Source: Candidatus Allofournierella pullicola
GTDB taxonomy: Bacteria > Bacillota > Clostridia > Oscillospirales > Ruminococcaceae
NCBI GenBank assembly: GCA_019114225.1
Contig: DXFW01000009.1
Location: 1 to 36,784 of the forward strand
Length of the DNA stretch: 36,784 nucleotides
Direction of reading: 5' to 3'
Shown: piece after piece, positions 7,056 to 15,894 of the stretch
Position numbering within the stretch: the first letter of the stretch is position 1
How the letters are laid out: each line of letters starts with the position of its first letter
Position numbers and translations under genes: made by a program
The notes under the pieces: model-generated
Database searches by the model: none
Told to the model about the DNA's origin: nothing
The model's input: the letters and a program-made list of their open reading frames with translations, nothing else

Positions 7056-8459
7056 ATGCAGGATTTTACTTCCATTGATCTTGAGGCGCTGGGCGTCGCC
7101 AAACCCTACAGCATGGAGGCCGAGCAGTCGGTGCTGGGCGCCGCGCTGCTGGAGAGCGAGTCCGTGCTGCCGGAGCTGGTGGAGAGCCTGCGCCCGGAGA
7201 TGTTCTATGCCCGCCAGAACGGCGAGATTTTCTCCGAGATGGTGCGGCTGTTCACCGCCGGCGAGCGGGTGGACCTGGTCACCCTGCTGGACGCGGTGGT
7301 GGCCGCCGGGGTGTTCGAAAGCCCCGACGCCGCCAAGGTGTATCTGGCCCGCCTGGGCGAAACGGTGCCCAGTATCAGCAATGTGGGCGCCTATGCCCGT
7401 ATCGTGCAGGAGAAGTTCGTCGCCCGGCAGGTGCTGGAGGTGGCGCAGAGCATTCTGCAGCAAAGCGGCGAAGCGCCCAGCGCCGAGCTGCTGCTGGAAA
7501 ACGCCGAGCAGAAGCTCTATGAGATCCGCTCCGGCCGCGAGCAGAACAGCCTCACCAAACTCTCCGCCGCCCTGGTGGAGACCCTGGGCACCCTGCAGAA
7601 GATCACCGGCCCGGACAAATCCAAATACGCAGGTATCCCCACCGGGTTTACTTATCTGGACACCCTGCTCACCGGCCTCGGCCGCTCGGACCTCATCATC
7701 CTGGCGGCCCGTCCCGGCATGGGCAAGACCAGCTTCGCGCTGAACATCGCCACCAATGTGGCCAAGAAGCAGCGGGTGCCGGTGGCCATCTTCAGCCTGG
7801 AAATGAGCAAGGAGCAGCTGACCAACCGTATCCTCTCCGCCGAGGCCGGTGTGGACAGCCACGCTTTCCGTTCCGGCGCGCTGGGCGACGCCGAGTGGGA
7901 CGATCTGGCCCACGCCTCGGAAATTCTCCACGACGTGCCCATCTATATGGACGACACCTCCGGCATCACCATTCCTGAGGTCAAGGCCAAGATCCGCCGG
8001 GTCAACCAGGACCCCTCCCGTCCGCCCATCGGCCTGGTGGTCATCGACTACCTCCAGCTGATGACCAGCGGCAAGCGCACCGAAAACCGCGTGCAGGAGA
8101 TCAGCGACATCACCCGAAACCTCAAGATCATGGCCAAAGAGCTGAACGTGCCGGTCATCGCGCTGAGTCAGCTGTCCCGTGCGGCGGAAAAGTCCAGCGG
8201 CCGGTCGGACCACCGGCCCCAGCTTTCCGACCTGCGAGACTCCGGCTCCATCGAGCAGGACGCCGACATCGTGCTGTTCCTCTACCGCGAGGGATATTAC
8301 ACCTCCATGACCGGCCAGAGCCTGGAGGACTCCGACGCCTCCACCGCCGAGTGTATCATTGCGAAAAACCGCCACGGCGAGACCGGCAAGGTGGACCTTG
8401 CCTGGGACGGCGCCCACACCCGGTTTATGAATGTGGACTACAACCATGGAGCGATTTGA
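7056..8459 (+). CDS. dnaB: Replicative DNA helicase DnaB
   Basis: Hexameric 5'-3' helicase that unwinds the chromosomal fork. The 467-residue protein has the N-terminal dimerisation domain starting with PYSMEAEQSVLGAAL (about 12-110), a linker, then the RecA-like motor with Walker A (ARPGMGKTS, about 218-226), Walker B in VVIDYLQLM and the LSQLSRAAE motif before the arginine finger. DLRDSGSIEQDAD is intact. No intein is present. The ATG follows a GAGGA site. The 3' end overlaps the start of tilS by 14 bases, consistent with translational coupling. B. subtilis calls this gene dnaC. Confidence 0.97.
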   Translation: MQDFTSIDLEALGVAKPYSMEAEQSVLGAALLESESVLPELVESLRPEMFYARQNGEIFSEMVRLFTAGERVDLVTLLDAVVAAGVFESPDAAKVYLARLGETVPSISNVGAYARIVQEKFVARQVLEVAQSILQQSGEAPSAELLLENAEQKLYEIRSGREQNSLTKLSAALVETLGTLQKITGPDKSKYAGIPTGFTYLDTLLTGLGRSDLIILAARPGMGKTSFALNIATNVAKKQRVPVAIFSLEMSKEQLTNRILSAEAGVDSHAFRSGALGDAEWDDLAHASEILHDVPIYMDDTSGITIPEVKAKIRRVNQDPSRPPIGLVVIDYLQLMTSGKRTENRVQEISDITRNLKIMAKELNVPVIALSQLSRAAEKSSGRSDHRPQLSDLRDSGSIEQDADIVLFLYREGYYTSMTGQSLEDSDASTAECIIAKNRHGETGKVDLAWDGAHTRFMNVDYNHGAI

Positions 8460-9807
8460 AGAAAGGGTGCTGGCGGCCTGCAAAGGGCTGCTGGCGCCCG
8501 GCGACAGGGTCATTGCAGCGGTCTCCGGCGGGGCCGACTCCATGGCCCTGTTGCAGTTTCTGCTGGAATATAAAGAAACGCTGGGCGTGAGGGTGGAAGC
8601 GGCCCATGTGGACCACCGCATGCGTCCCGGTTCCGGCCGCGACGCCGCCTTTGTGGCGCGCTTTTGCCGGGAAAGGGGAGTGCCCCTCCATTCCTTTGCC
8701 GCCGAAGCGCAGCAGGCCGGCCGCAGCGAGGAGTGGGCCCGCCAGCTCCGCTACGGCTTTTTTGAAACACTCGCAGGCCCCGGCGTGAAGATCGCCACCG
8801 GCCACACCCTCTCCGACCAGGCGGAAACGCTGCTTCTGCGCCTTGCCCGGGGGGCCGGGGTGCGGGGCGCGGCGGGGATTCCCGCCGCCCGGGGCTGCTT
8901 TGTGCGCCCGTTGCTGGGCGTCAGCCGGGCCGAGACCGAGGACTTTTGCCGCCGGCAGGGCGTGGAGTGGGTCACGGACGAGAGCAACTTTTCCGACGAT
9001 TACGCCCGCAACCGGCTGCGCCATCACGCCATGCCCGCCATCGAGGCAGCCTGCCCCGGAGCCGAAGCGGCGTTTGGAGAATTCTGTGCCCGCATGGCCG
9101 AAGTGTCGCAATATTTGCGCGGGCAGGGGGAACACTTGCTGATGAGCGCCGCCGCAGGGACGGACGCCTGGCGGCTGGAAACGCTGGCCGCGGCCCCTGA
9201 AGTGGAGCGGGCGGAAGCCCTGCGTATTCTGGTGGAAGGCGAGCGCGCCCTGCGAAAAGGGGACATCCCGCTTCTGGAAGCGCTGCTGGCCCGGGGAACA
9301 GGGGCGGTGCAGCTCACCGACAATGCGGTGCTGGCCGTGTGCGGCGGGGTTTTGGAACGCCGCCGTCATTCCAAACCGAAGACGTTTGCCCCCATGGCCG
9401 CCGAACCCGGCGAATACCGCCTTCCCGGGGGTTTTGGCCTGCGGCTGCGGCTGCTGGAAGGGGCGGAATGTGAAGAAACTATAAAATTTGCCAAAATGGC
9501 GAAAAAAACCTTCGACAATTGCGCAGATTATGATAAAATAAGCAGTAGCCTTTGTCTTCGCACCCGCCGGCCGGGGGATATGTTCCGGCCCGCAGGGCGA
9601 AATGTGGACAAAACGCTGAAAAAACTGTTCAACGAAAAAAAGGAGCCTGCCTTCCTGCGCAGCGCTCTGCCGCTTCTGGCGGCGGGCAGCCGGGTGGTGT
9701 GGCTCTGGGGCGAGGGCTTTGCCCATGGCCTGCGGCCGGACGAAGCGACCCGGCGGCTGCTGGTGGTGGAGGCCTTCGACTGTGAACATAGGGAGGAAGA
9801 GGAATGA
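8446..9807 (+). CDS. tilS: tRNA(Ile)-lysidine synthase TilS
   Basis: TilS attaches lysine to C34 of the CAU-anticodon tRNA-Ile so that it reads AUA. The 453-residue protein has the PP-loop SGGADS at 27-32, the [13 protein letters not shown] segment and [10 protein letters not shown] with [14 protein letters not shown], all in the N-terminal catalytic domain, then the substrate-binding and C-terminal domains ([10 protein letters not shown]...[11 protein letters not shown]). I take the ATG at 8446 inside the end of dnaB. An ATG five codons earlier is possible, and neither has a clear ribosome-binding site. Bases 9469-9545 are sharply AT-rich within an otherwise GC-rich gene. The stop overlaps the hpt start (ATGA). 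Confidence 0.93.
   Translation: MERFEERVLAACKGLLAPGDRVIAAVSGGADSMALLQFLLEYKETLGVRVEAAHVDHRMRPGSGRDAAFVARFCRERGVPLHSFAAEAQQAGRSEEWARQLRYGFFETLAGPGVKIATGHTLSDQAETLLLRLARGAGVRGAAGIPAARGCFVRPLLGVSRAETEDFCRRQGVEWVTDESNFSDDYARNRLRHHAMPAIEAACPGAEAAFGEFCARMAEVSQYLRGQGEHLLMSAAAGTDAWRLETLAAAPEVERAEALRILVEGERALRKGDIPLLEALLARGTGAVQLTDNAVLAVCGGVLERRRHSKPKTFAPMAAEPGEYRLPGGFGLRLRLLEGAECEETIKFAKMAKKTFDNCADYDKISSSLCLRTRRPGDMFRPAGRNVDKTLKKLFNEKKEPAFLRSALPLLAAGSRVVWLWGEGFAHGLRPDEATRRLLVVEAFDCEHREEEE
9512..9539 (+). promoter_or_regulatory. Possible internal promoter for hpt-ftsH
   Basis: Inside an AT-rich island in tilS, TCGACA (9512-9517) and TAAAAT (9534-9539) are 16 bases apart, about 265 bases before hpt. 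The boxes are only fair matches. Confidence 0.3.
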
Positions 9808-10349
9808 GCCAGAGAGATGACATCCTCAAGGTGCTTCTCACCGAGGAGCAGCTGAAAGAAAAATGCGCCGAAATGGGCGCGCAGATCACCCGCGACTACG
9901 CCGGCAAGAACCTTCTGCTGGTCACCGTGCTGAAGGGGGCCGTGGTGTACATGGCCGACCTCATGCGCTGTATCGACCTGCCCTGCGCCATCGATTTCAT
10001 GGTGGTGTCCAGCTACGGCAGCGGCACCAAGACCAGCGGCGTGGTGAAGATCGTCAAGGACCTGGACCAGGACCTCTCCGGCAAGGACCTGCTCATCGTG
10101 GAGGACATCCTGGACTCCGGCATGACCCTTTCCTACCTGAAGGGCCTTCTGCAGGGGCGCAACCCTGCCAGCATTCGGATCGCCACCCTGCTGGACAAAC
10201 CCAGCCGCCGCAAGGTGGACCTGAAGGCCGACTATGTGGGCTTCGAGGTGCCGGACGAGTTCGTGGTGGGCTACGGCCTGGATTACGACGAACAGTACCG
10301 CAACCTGCCCTTTGTGGGCGTGCTCAAGCCCCACGTCTACGGCGGCTGA
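9804..10349 (+). CDS. hpt: Hypoxanthine phosphoribosyltransferase
   Basis: Purine-salvage enzyme that joins hypoxanthine (or guanine) to PRPP to make IMP (or GMP). The 181-residue length fits the bacterial family. The PRPP-binding loop [10 protein letters not shown] is at 99-108, preceded by the [11 protein letters not shown] segment that forms the cis-peptide loop and by [12 protein letters not shown], the flexible loop that closes on the substrate. The C-terminal [21 protein letters not shown] is characteristic. The start overlaps the tilS stop by four bases (ATGA), and ftsH follows after 48 bases; tilS-hpt-ftsH is a conserved Firmicutes order. Confidence 0.95.
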   Translation: MSQRDDILKVLLTEEQLKEKCAEMGAQITRDYAGKNLLLVTVLKGAVVYMADLMRCIDLPCAIDFMVVSSYGSGTKTSGVVKIVKDLDQDLSGKDLLIVEDILDSGMTLSYLKGLLQGRNPASIRIATLLDKPSRRKVDLKADYVGFEVPDEFVVGYGLDYDEQYRNLPFVGVLKPHVYGG

Positions 10350-10397
10350 CCAAAATGAAGCGCGGCGGCAAACGCCCCGCGGTTAGGAGATGAGTTT

Positions 10398-12536
10398 TTG
10401 CAGCACAGACCAAAATTCAACGGCGTTTACATCGCCGTGCTGCTGGCGCTGGCCTTGCTGGCGTTCAATCTGTGGAGCACCTTCTCCACTGCCTCCAGCG
10501 GGGTGACCATGCCCTACTCCAAGGTGGTGGATTACTTCGAGGCAAACCAGGTGGTGGGCTTCGAGATGGATCTGAACACCGGCAACCTGCGCCTGGCCCT
10601 GAAAGAGGGCGAGGTGGCCCTGCCGGATGGCGTGAAGGAATCCACCGCGCAGGAACAGCAGACCATCGGCACCACCCAGGGCCTGCTCACCGCCATGATG
10701 GGCGGCCAGCAGGCGGCCCAGGACATCCTTCCCACCGGGGAGGGGATTTACCACATCACCTACCGGCTGCCGTACCCCGGCATGTTCGTGAACTATGTGC
10801 AGGACTACATCGACCAGTACAACGAGGCGAACCCCGATTCGCCCATGGTCTATGACTACATCGCTGCCCGGGCCGAGGTGCCCTGGTTCGACATCCTGCT
10901 GATGGTCATGCTGGTGGGCAGCATGGTGTTCGTGTTCTACACCATGTACCGCGGCAGCCAGGGCGGCGGCATTATGAATGTGGGCCGCGCCAAGGTCAAG
11001 GACCAGACCGAGGACAAGCGCAAGACCACCTTTGCCGACGTGGCCGGCGCGGACGAAGAAAAGAACGAGCTGGAAGAGATCGTCCAGTTCCTGAAGAACC
11101 CCGGCCAGTTCAACAACCTGGGCGCCCGTATCCCCCACGGCGTGCTGCTGGTGGGCCCTCCGGGCACCGGCAAGACGCTGCTGGCCCGGGCCTGCGCAGG
11201 CGAGGCGGGCGTGCCCTTCTACTCCATCTCCGGCTCCGACTTTGTGGAGATGTATGTGGGCGTGGGCGCTTCCCGCGTGCGCGACCTGTTTGACAAAGCC
11301 AAAAAGACCGCTCCCAGCATTATCTTCATCGACGAGATCGACGCGGTGGGCCGCCAGCGCGGCACCGGCCTCGGCGGCGGCCATGACGAGCGGGAGCAGA
11401 CCCTGAACCAAATGCTGGTGGAGATGGACGGCTTCGGCGCCAACGAGGGCGTCATCGTCATCGCCGCCACCAACCGGGCGGACATCCTGGACCACGCCCT
11501 GCTGCGTCCCGGCCGTTTTGACCGTCAGGTGTATGTGGGCCTGCCGGACGTGAAGGGCCGCGAGGAGATCTTGAAGGTGCACACCCGCCACAAACCCCTC
11601 GCTCCCGACGTGAATCTGGGCACCATTGCCCGCACCACCGTGGGCTTCTCCGGCGCTGACCTGGAAAACCTGGTGAACGAGGCGGCCCTGCTGGCTGCCC
11701 GCCGGGGCAAAAAGGCCATCACCGAGCAGGAGATCGAGGAGGCCAGTATCAAGGTGGTGGCCGGCCCCGAAAAGAAGAGCCGCGTGGTCACCGAGAAGGA
11801 AAAACGCCTCACCGCTTATCACGAGGCGGGCCACGCCATCACCCATTACTACTGCAAGACCGCCGACCCGGTGCACGAAATTTCCATCATCCCCCGCGGC
11901 ATGGCCGGCGGCTACACCATGAGCCTGCCCGAGAAGGACCAGACCTACGTCACCAAGACCCAAATGCAGGAGCAGATCGTCACCCTGCTGGGCGGCCGCG
12001 TGGCCGAGCTGCTGGTGCTGGACGACATCTCCACCGGCGCGTCCAACGACCTGGAGCGTGCCACCAAGACTGCCCGCGCCATGGTCACCCGCTACGGCTT
12101 CTCCGAGCGGATGGGCCCCGTGGTCTACGGCTCCGACCCCGGCGAGACCTTCCTGGGCCGCGATTTTGCCCAGGGCAAGGGATACTCCGAGACCATCGCC
12201 GCCGAGATCGACAGCGAGATCCGCGACATCGTGGACGAGGCCTTTGAGACCGCCCGCCGCATGCTCACCGAGCACCGCGACCAGCTGGAAGTGGTGGCTC
12301 AGGCCCTTATGCGCCGCGAAAAACTCAGCGGCGAGGAGTTCAAGACTCTGATGGAGGGTGGCCAGCTGCCCGAGCAGGAGGCCCAGCCTGCCGCTCCGGC
12401 CAGCACCGAAGCGCCCGCCCAGCCCCAGGCTCTCGAAGGGCCTCAGCCCGCTGAGGCCGCCGAGCCTGCTGAACCTGCCGAACCCGCACAGAGCGCCGAA
12501 CCCGCCCAGACCCCGGACGACGAGCCCCGGGCCTGA
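10398..12536 (+). CDS. ftsH: ATP-dependent zinc metalloprotease FtsH
   Basis: Membrane-anchored hexameric AAA protease that degrades misassembled membrane and regulatory proteins. The 712-residue protein has a first membrane helix near 10-27, an extracytoplasmic domain, a second helix near 157-178, a GG-rich linker, then the AAA module with Walker A GPPGTGKT (253-260), Walker [15 protein letters not shown] and the second region of homology. The zinc site HEAGH is at 475-479, with the third ligand in [12 protein letters not shown]. The start is a TTG (10398), 9 bases after TAGGAG; a nearby ATG at 10390 is in another frame. The last 60 residues are a disordered Ala-Pro-Glu-rich tail with repeated (E)PAE units. 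Confidence 0.96.
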   Translation: MQHRPKFNGVYIAVLLALALLAFNLWSTFSTASSGVTMPYSKVVDYFEANQVVGFEMDLNTGNLRLALKEGEVALPDGVKESTAQEQQTIGTTQGLLTAMMGGQQAAQDILPTGEGIYHITYRLPYPGMFVNYVQDYIDQYNEANPDSPMVYDYIAARAEVPWFDILLMVMLVGSMVFVFYTMYRGSQGGGIMNVGRAKVKDQTEDKRKTTFADVAGADEEKNELEEIVQFLKNPGQFNNLGARIPHGVLLVGPPGTGKTLLARACAGEAGVPFYSISGSDFVEMYVGVGASRVRDLFDKAKKTAPSIIFIDEIDAVGRQRGTGLGGGHDEREQTLNQMLVEMDGFGANEGVIVIAATNRADILDHALLRPGRFDRQVYVGLPDVKGREEILKVHTRHKPLAPDVNLGTIARTTVGFSGADLENLVNEAALLAARRGKKAITEQEIEEASIKVVAGPEKKSRVVTEKEKRLTAYHEAGHAITHYYCKTADPVHEISIIPRGMAGGYTMSLPEKDQTYVTKTQMQEQIVTLLGGRVAELLVLDDISTGASNDLERATKTARAMVTRYGFSERMGPVVYGSDPGETFLGRDFAQGKGYSETIAAEIDSEIRDIVDEAFETARRMLTEHRDQLEVVAQALMRREKLSGEEFKTLMEGGQLPEQEAQPAAPASTEAPAQPQALEGPQPAEAAEPAEPAEPAQSAEPAQTPDDEPRA

Positions 12537-12574
12537 CGAAACCGGCGCAACGGTATGGAAAGGAGCGATCCTTT

Positions 12575-13543
12575 ATGGAAGAAAATTTTGACCTGTTGGC
12601 CCAGTCCCGCGCAAACTACTTCACCAAGGGCAGCCCGGTGCAGTTCGTCAAGGTGGAGCTGCTGAAAGGGGATGTGACCGGCGACATCGCCGTCTGCCTG
12701 TCGTTCAAAAATATTTCCGCCGCCCGCCTCGCCCAGCTGCAGATCACCTTCAAATGCAAGGACCGCAGCGGCGCGGTGGTCTGCCAGGACCAGTTCGTCT
12801 ACGAGGGGCTGAACGCCGCCCACGGCGAGGTCTTTGGCGCGGATGACGCGGTGTATATCAGTTCTTCGCCCATCGGCAGCGTGGAGGTGGAGCTGGGCAC
12901 GGCCCGCTTTGCCGACGGCAGCGCCGTGGACCTCACTGCATACCCCCGTGTGCGCCTGGCTCCGCCCAAGAAGCTGCCTGCCGAACTGGCCGCCAAGCTT
13001 TGCGAGCGCACCCACAAAGAGGGCCTCACCGTTGTGCCCCAGGTGATGGACGAGGGTTGGTATTGCGCCTGCGGCGCCTTCCACCCCCGCGAGGAGGACG
13101 GTGTGTGGTGCAGCGAGTGCGGTTCCGACCGTATCCTGCTGCAGAACACCCTTTCCAGCCTGCTCCAGAGCAGCGCTCCTGCCCCCTCCACCGACGACGA
13201 GCCCACCCGCATGGTGCCGCCTGTCCGTCAGGAGGAGCCCACCCGCACGGTGCCGCCCATCTCCAAGCGCCCCGTGGCCGCCGCGCCGCTGGATGAGGAA
13301 GACGACGATGTGACCGTTGCTCCGCCCCGCCGCGCCGCCGCGCGCCCCGCGCAGCAGGCGCAGCCTTCCCGCAGCCGTTACCAGGCCCGGGATCAGTACG
13401 AAGAACAGTACAGCGAGCAGTACGACGCCGACGAGGAGGATCCGCGTGACATCATTGCCGGGCGGATCATCCGATGGGCGCCTCCCATCACTGCCGTGTT
13501 GTGCGCCATCATCGCCGCCGTGGGCTTCCTGCTCACCCTGTGA
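12575..13543 (+). CDS. Uncharacterised zinc-ribbon, tail-anchored membrane protein
   Basis: I do not recognise a named family. The 322-residue protein has a beta-rich N-terminal half (about 20-130), a zinc-ribbon-like site CxC-x12-CxxC (C164, C166, C179, C182), and a long acidic, Pro- and Gln-rich linker that repeats EPTR-VPP twice (about 204-222). A single hydrophobic helix at the very end (about 301-322) follows a short basic stretch (GRIIRW). This order suggests a cytoplasmic domain held at the membrane by its tail. It follows ftsH by 38 bases and is the last gene before a strong terminator, so it is likely co-expressed with the protease. An adaptor or membrane-quality role would be inference from position only. 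Confidence 0.8.
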   Translation: MEENFDLLAQSRANYFTKGSPVQFVKVELLKGDVTGDIAVCLSFKNISAARLAQLQITFKCKDRSGAVVCQDQFVYEGLNAAHGEVFGADDAVYISSSPIGSVEVELGTARFADGSAVDLTAYPRVRLAPPKKLPAELAAKLCERTHKEGLTVVPQVMDEGWYCACGAFHPREEDGVWCSECGSDRILLQNTLSSLLQSSAPAPSTDDEPTRMVPPVRQEEPTRTVPPISKRPVAAAPLDEEDDDVTVAPPRRAAARPAQQAQPSRSRYQARDQYEEQYSEQYDADEEDPRDIIAGRIIRWAPPITAVLCAIIAAVGFLLTL

Positions 13544-13555
13544 GAAAACAAAAAA

Positions 13556-13595
13556 GCCGCGGCCCCTTCGCAGACGGAAGGGGCCGCGGCTTTTT
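13556..13595. terminator. Strong bidirectional terminator after the rnj-ftsH run
   Basis: Perfect 14-bp arms (13556-13569 and 13577-13590, GCCGCGGCCCCTTC and its complement) around a 7-base loop, with five T after (13591-13595) and A-rich sequence before. It can stop transcripts from either side. Confidence 0.9.
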
Positions 13596-13620
13596 CCTGC
13601 ACCGCCCGGAGGCGGCGGAC

Positions 13621-13699
13621 AAAAAGGGGCCTAAAGTGACGGAAACACTTTGAACCCGCAGCAAGCGCAGAGCAACAGGACAAAGACTGAGCGCTTTGT
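13621..13699 (-). ncRNA. Candidate small RNA (~75 nt), minus strand
   Basis: On the minus strand a good promoter (13704-13732) points into an interval with no start codon followed by a usable frame. The predicted RNA begins with a hairpin (ACAAAG at 13694-13699 and CTTTGT at 13680-13685, read on the minus strand), passes a single-stranded C/U/G-rich stretch, and ends in a stem-loop closed by GGG/CCC with an AAAGTG/CACTTT core (13626-13657) and then five U (13621-13625). A second, stronger terminator lies beyond at 13556. It lacks the conserved SRP RNA apical sequence, and I do not recognise the family. Confidence 0.45.
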
Positions 13700-13703
13700 T
13701 TAC

Positions 13704-13732
13704 ATTCTATCATGCGGCAAAGGCGCGCGCAA
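13704..13732 (-). promoter_or_regulatory. Promoter of the candidate small RNA
   Basis: On the minus strand TTGCGC (13727-13732) and TAGAAT (13704-13709) are 17 bases apart. No gene on that strand follows before the ftsH-side terminator. Confidence 0.5.
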
Positions 13733-13791
13733 GCCGCAGAACTGTGGTGCGCCCGCCTGCGGGGCAGGGGCGGCCGCGGCCTTTCCATCCC

Positions 13792-13821
13792 TTGACATTT
13801 TGTGGCCGCGCGTGGTTAAAT
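13792..13821 (+). promoter_or_regulatory. Promoter of the topoisomerase pair
   Basis: TTGACA (13792-13797), 18-base spacer, TTAAAT (13816-13821). Transcription should begin near 13828, which rules out the ATG at 13826 as the start of the next gene. Confidence 0.7.
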
Positions 13822-13888
13822 AAATTTGTATGCGCAAAATATAGAAGAACGACCCCGCCTTGTGCCGGGGCAAAGAGGAGAGAACGGC

Positions 13889-15868
13889 TTGGCAAAGAAA
13901 CAGGAATACTCAAACGAGAGCATCGTCAGCCTCAAAGGCGCGGACCGGGTGCGCAAACGCCCGGCGGTCATCTTCGGCTCCGACGGGGTGGAGGGCTGTG
14001 CCCACGCCATCTTCGAGATCCTCTCCAACTCCATCGACGAAGCCCGGGAGGGCTACGGCACCCGTATCACCCTCACCCGCTTCAAGGACGGCAGCATTCA
14101 GGTGGAGGACGGCGGCCGCGGCATTCCGGTGGACTATAACTCCAAGGAAGAGCGGTATAACTGGGAACTGGTCTTCTGCGAGATGTACGCCGGCGGCAAA
14201 TACACCGCGGGCGAAGACAACTACGAATATTCCCTGGGCCTGAACGGCCTGGGCCTTTGTGCTACCCAGTACGCCAGCGAGTGGATGACCGCCGACGTCT
14301 GGCGCGACGGTTTCCACTACCACATCGACTTCAAAAAAGGCGAGCCGGTGGGCGGCCTGAAAAAAGAGCCCGCCACCCGCCGCAAGACCGGCACCACCAT
14401 CCGCTGGAAGCCCGACCCCGAGGTGTTCACCGATGTGAACGTGCCCGCCGAATACTTTGCCGACACCATGAAGCGGCAGGCCGTGGTAAACGCGGGCCTG
14501 GAGCTGGTGCTGGTGGATGAGACCGGGCCGGAAAAGACCACCACCACCTTCTGCTATCAGAAGGGCATTGAGGACTATGTGAACGAGATCGCCGGGCTGG
14601 ACGGCCTCACCCCGGTGGTGTACTGCGAGTCCACCGCCATGGCCCGCGACCGGGAGGACCAGCCGGAATACAAGGTCAAGATGAGCGCCGCCTTCTGCTT
14701 TTCCAACAAGACCCAGCTGCTGGAATACTACCATAACTCCAGCTGGCTGGAGCACGGCGGCAGCCCCGACCGGGCGGTGCGCACTGCCTTTGTGAACCAG
14801 ATCGACGCATTCCTGAAAAACAAGGGCCTGTACAAAAAGGGCGAGAGCAAGATCACCTTTGCCGATGTGCAGGACTGCCTCATCTACGTTTCCAGCAGCT
14901 TCTCCACCCGCACCAGCTACGAGAACCAGACCAAAAAAGCCATCACCAACAAGGGCGTGGCCCAGGTGATGACCGAGTTTTTGAAGCACAATCTGGAAGT
15001 CTATTTCCTGGAAAAGCCCGACGAGGCCCAGAAACTCTGCCAGCAGGTGCTCATCAACAAGCAGAGCCGCGAGCATGCCGAAAAGACCCGCCAGTCCATC
15101 AAAAAGACCATGGTCAGCCAGATGGACATCGCCAACCGGGTGCAGAAATTCGTGGACTGCCGCACCAAGGACCCCGCCCGCCGCGAATTGTACATCGTGG
15201 AGGGCGATTCCGCCATGGGCGCGGTCAAGACCAGCCGCGACTCGGAGTATCAGGCCATCATGCCGGTGCGCGGCAAGATCCTGAACTGCCTCAAGGCGGA
15301 CTATGACCGCATTTTCAAAAGCGATATCATCACCGACCTCATCAAGGTGCTGGGCTGCGGCGTGGAGCTGGGCGGCAAGAGCAAAAAGGACCTTGCCACC
15401 TTCAATCTGGACAACCTGCGCTTCAACAAGGTGGTCATCTGCACCGACGCCGACGTGGACGGTTACCAGATCCGCACCCTTATCCTCACCATGATCTACC
15501 GGCTGGTGCCCACCCTCATCAAGGAGGGCTACGTCTACATTGCCGAAAGCCCCCTGTACGAGATCAACACCAAAGCCCGCACCTACTTTGCCTACACCGA
15601 GCCGGAGAAGGCGAACATCCTCGCCCGTATCGGGGAGAAGGAGAAGTACACCATCCAGCGCTCCAAGGGCCTGGGCGAAAACGATCCCGAGATGATGTGG
15701 CTCACCACCATGAACCCGGAGAGCCGCCGCCTCATCAAGGTGGAGCCGGAGGATGCCGAGCGCACCGCGGCGGTGTTCGATCTGCTGCTGGGCGACAACC
15801 TCGCCGGCCGCAAGGAGCACATTGCCGAGCACGGGGCCGAGTATCTGGACGACCTGGACCTCTCCTGA
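13889..15868 (+). CDS. parE: Type IIA topoisomerase B subunit (ParE/GyrB-like, divergent)
   Basis: ATPase and TOPRIM subunit of a type II topoisomerase that passes one DNA duplex through another. The 659-residue protein has the GHKL ATPase (NSIDEA, EDGGRGIPVDY, GLNGLG), the transducer domain with the KGLG-type lysine loop (QRSKGLGEN), and the TOPRIM metal site (VEGDSA, DADVDG). Several signatures differ from gyrase and topo IV: GLHGVG is GLNGLG, EGDSAGG is EGDSAMG, and DADVDG(A/S)H is DADVDGYQ. I choose the TTG at 13889, 8 bases after AGGAG; the upstream ATG at 13826 would lie before the transcription start. The A subunit follows after 26 bases. Assignment to topo IV rather than gyrase rests on that partner. 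Confidence 0.88.
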   Translation: MAKKQEYSNESIVSLKGADRVRKRPAVIFGSDGVEGCAHAIFEILSNSIDEAREGYGTRITLTRFKDGSIQVEDGGRGIPVDYNSKEERYNWELVFCEMYAGGKYTAGEDNYEYSLGLNGLGLCATQYASEWMTADVWRDGFHYHIDFKKGEPVGGLKKEPATRRKTGTTIRWKPDPEVFTDVNVPAEYFADTMKRQAVVNAGLELVLVDETGPEKTTTTFCYQKGIEDYVNEIAGLDGLTPVVYCESTAMARDREDQPEYKVKMSAAFCFSNKTQLLEYYHNSSWLEHGGSPDRAVRTAFVNQIDAFLKNKGLYKKGESKITFADVQDCLIYVSSSFSTRTSYENQTKKAITNKGVAQVMTEFLKHNLEVYFLEKPDEAQKLCQQVLINKQSREHAEKTRQSIKKTMVSQMDIANRVQKFVDCRTKDPARRELYIVEGDSAMGAVKTSRDSEYQAIMPVRGKILNCLKADYDRIFKSDIITDLIKVLGCGVELGGKSKKDLATFNLDNLRFNKVVICTDADVDGYQIRTLILTMIYRLVPTLIKEGYVYIAESPLYEINTKARTYFAYTEPEKANILARIGEKEKYTIQRSKGLGENDPEMMWLTTMNPESRRLIKVEPEDAERTAAVFDLLLGDNLAGRKEHIAEHGAEYLDDLDLS

Positions 15869-15894
15869 GGACCGATTTGTGAGGTAAAACGAGA

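Noticed and set aside
13621-13699. SRP (4.5S-type) RNA in this interval
   Set aside because: The conserved apical sequence around GGTCCGGAAGGAAGCAG is absent on both strands.
13826-13888. ATG at 13826 as start of the topoisomerase B subunit
   Set aside because: It lies at or before the predicted transcription start (about 13828), while the TTG at 13889 has AGGAG at good spacing.
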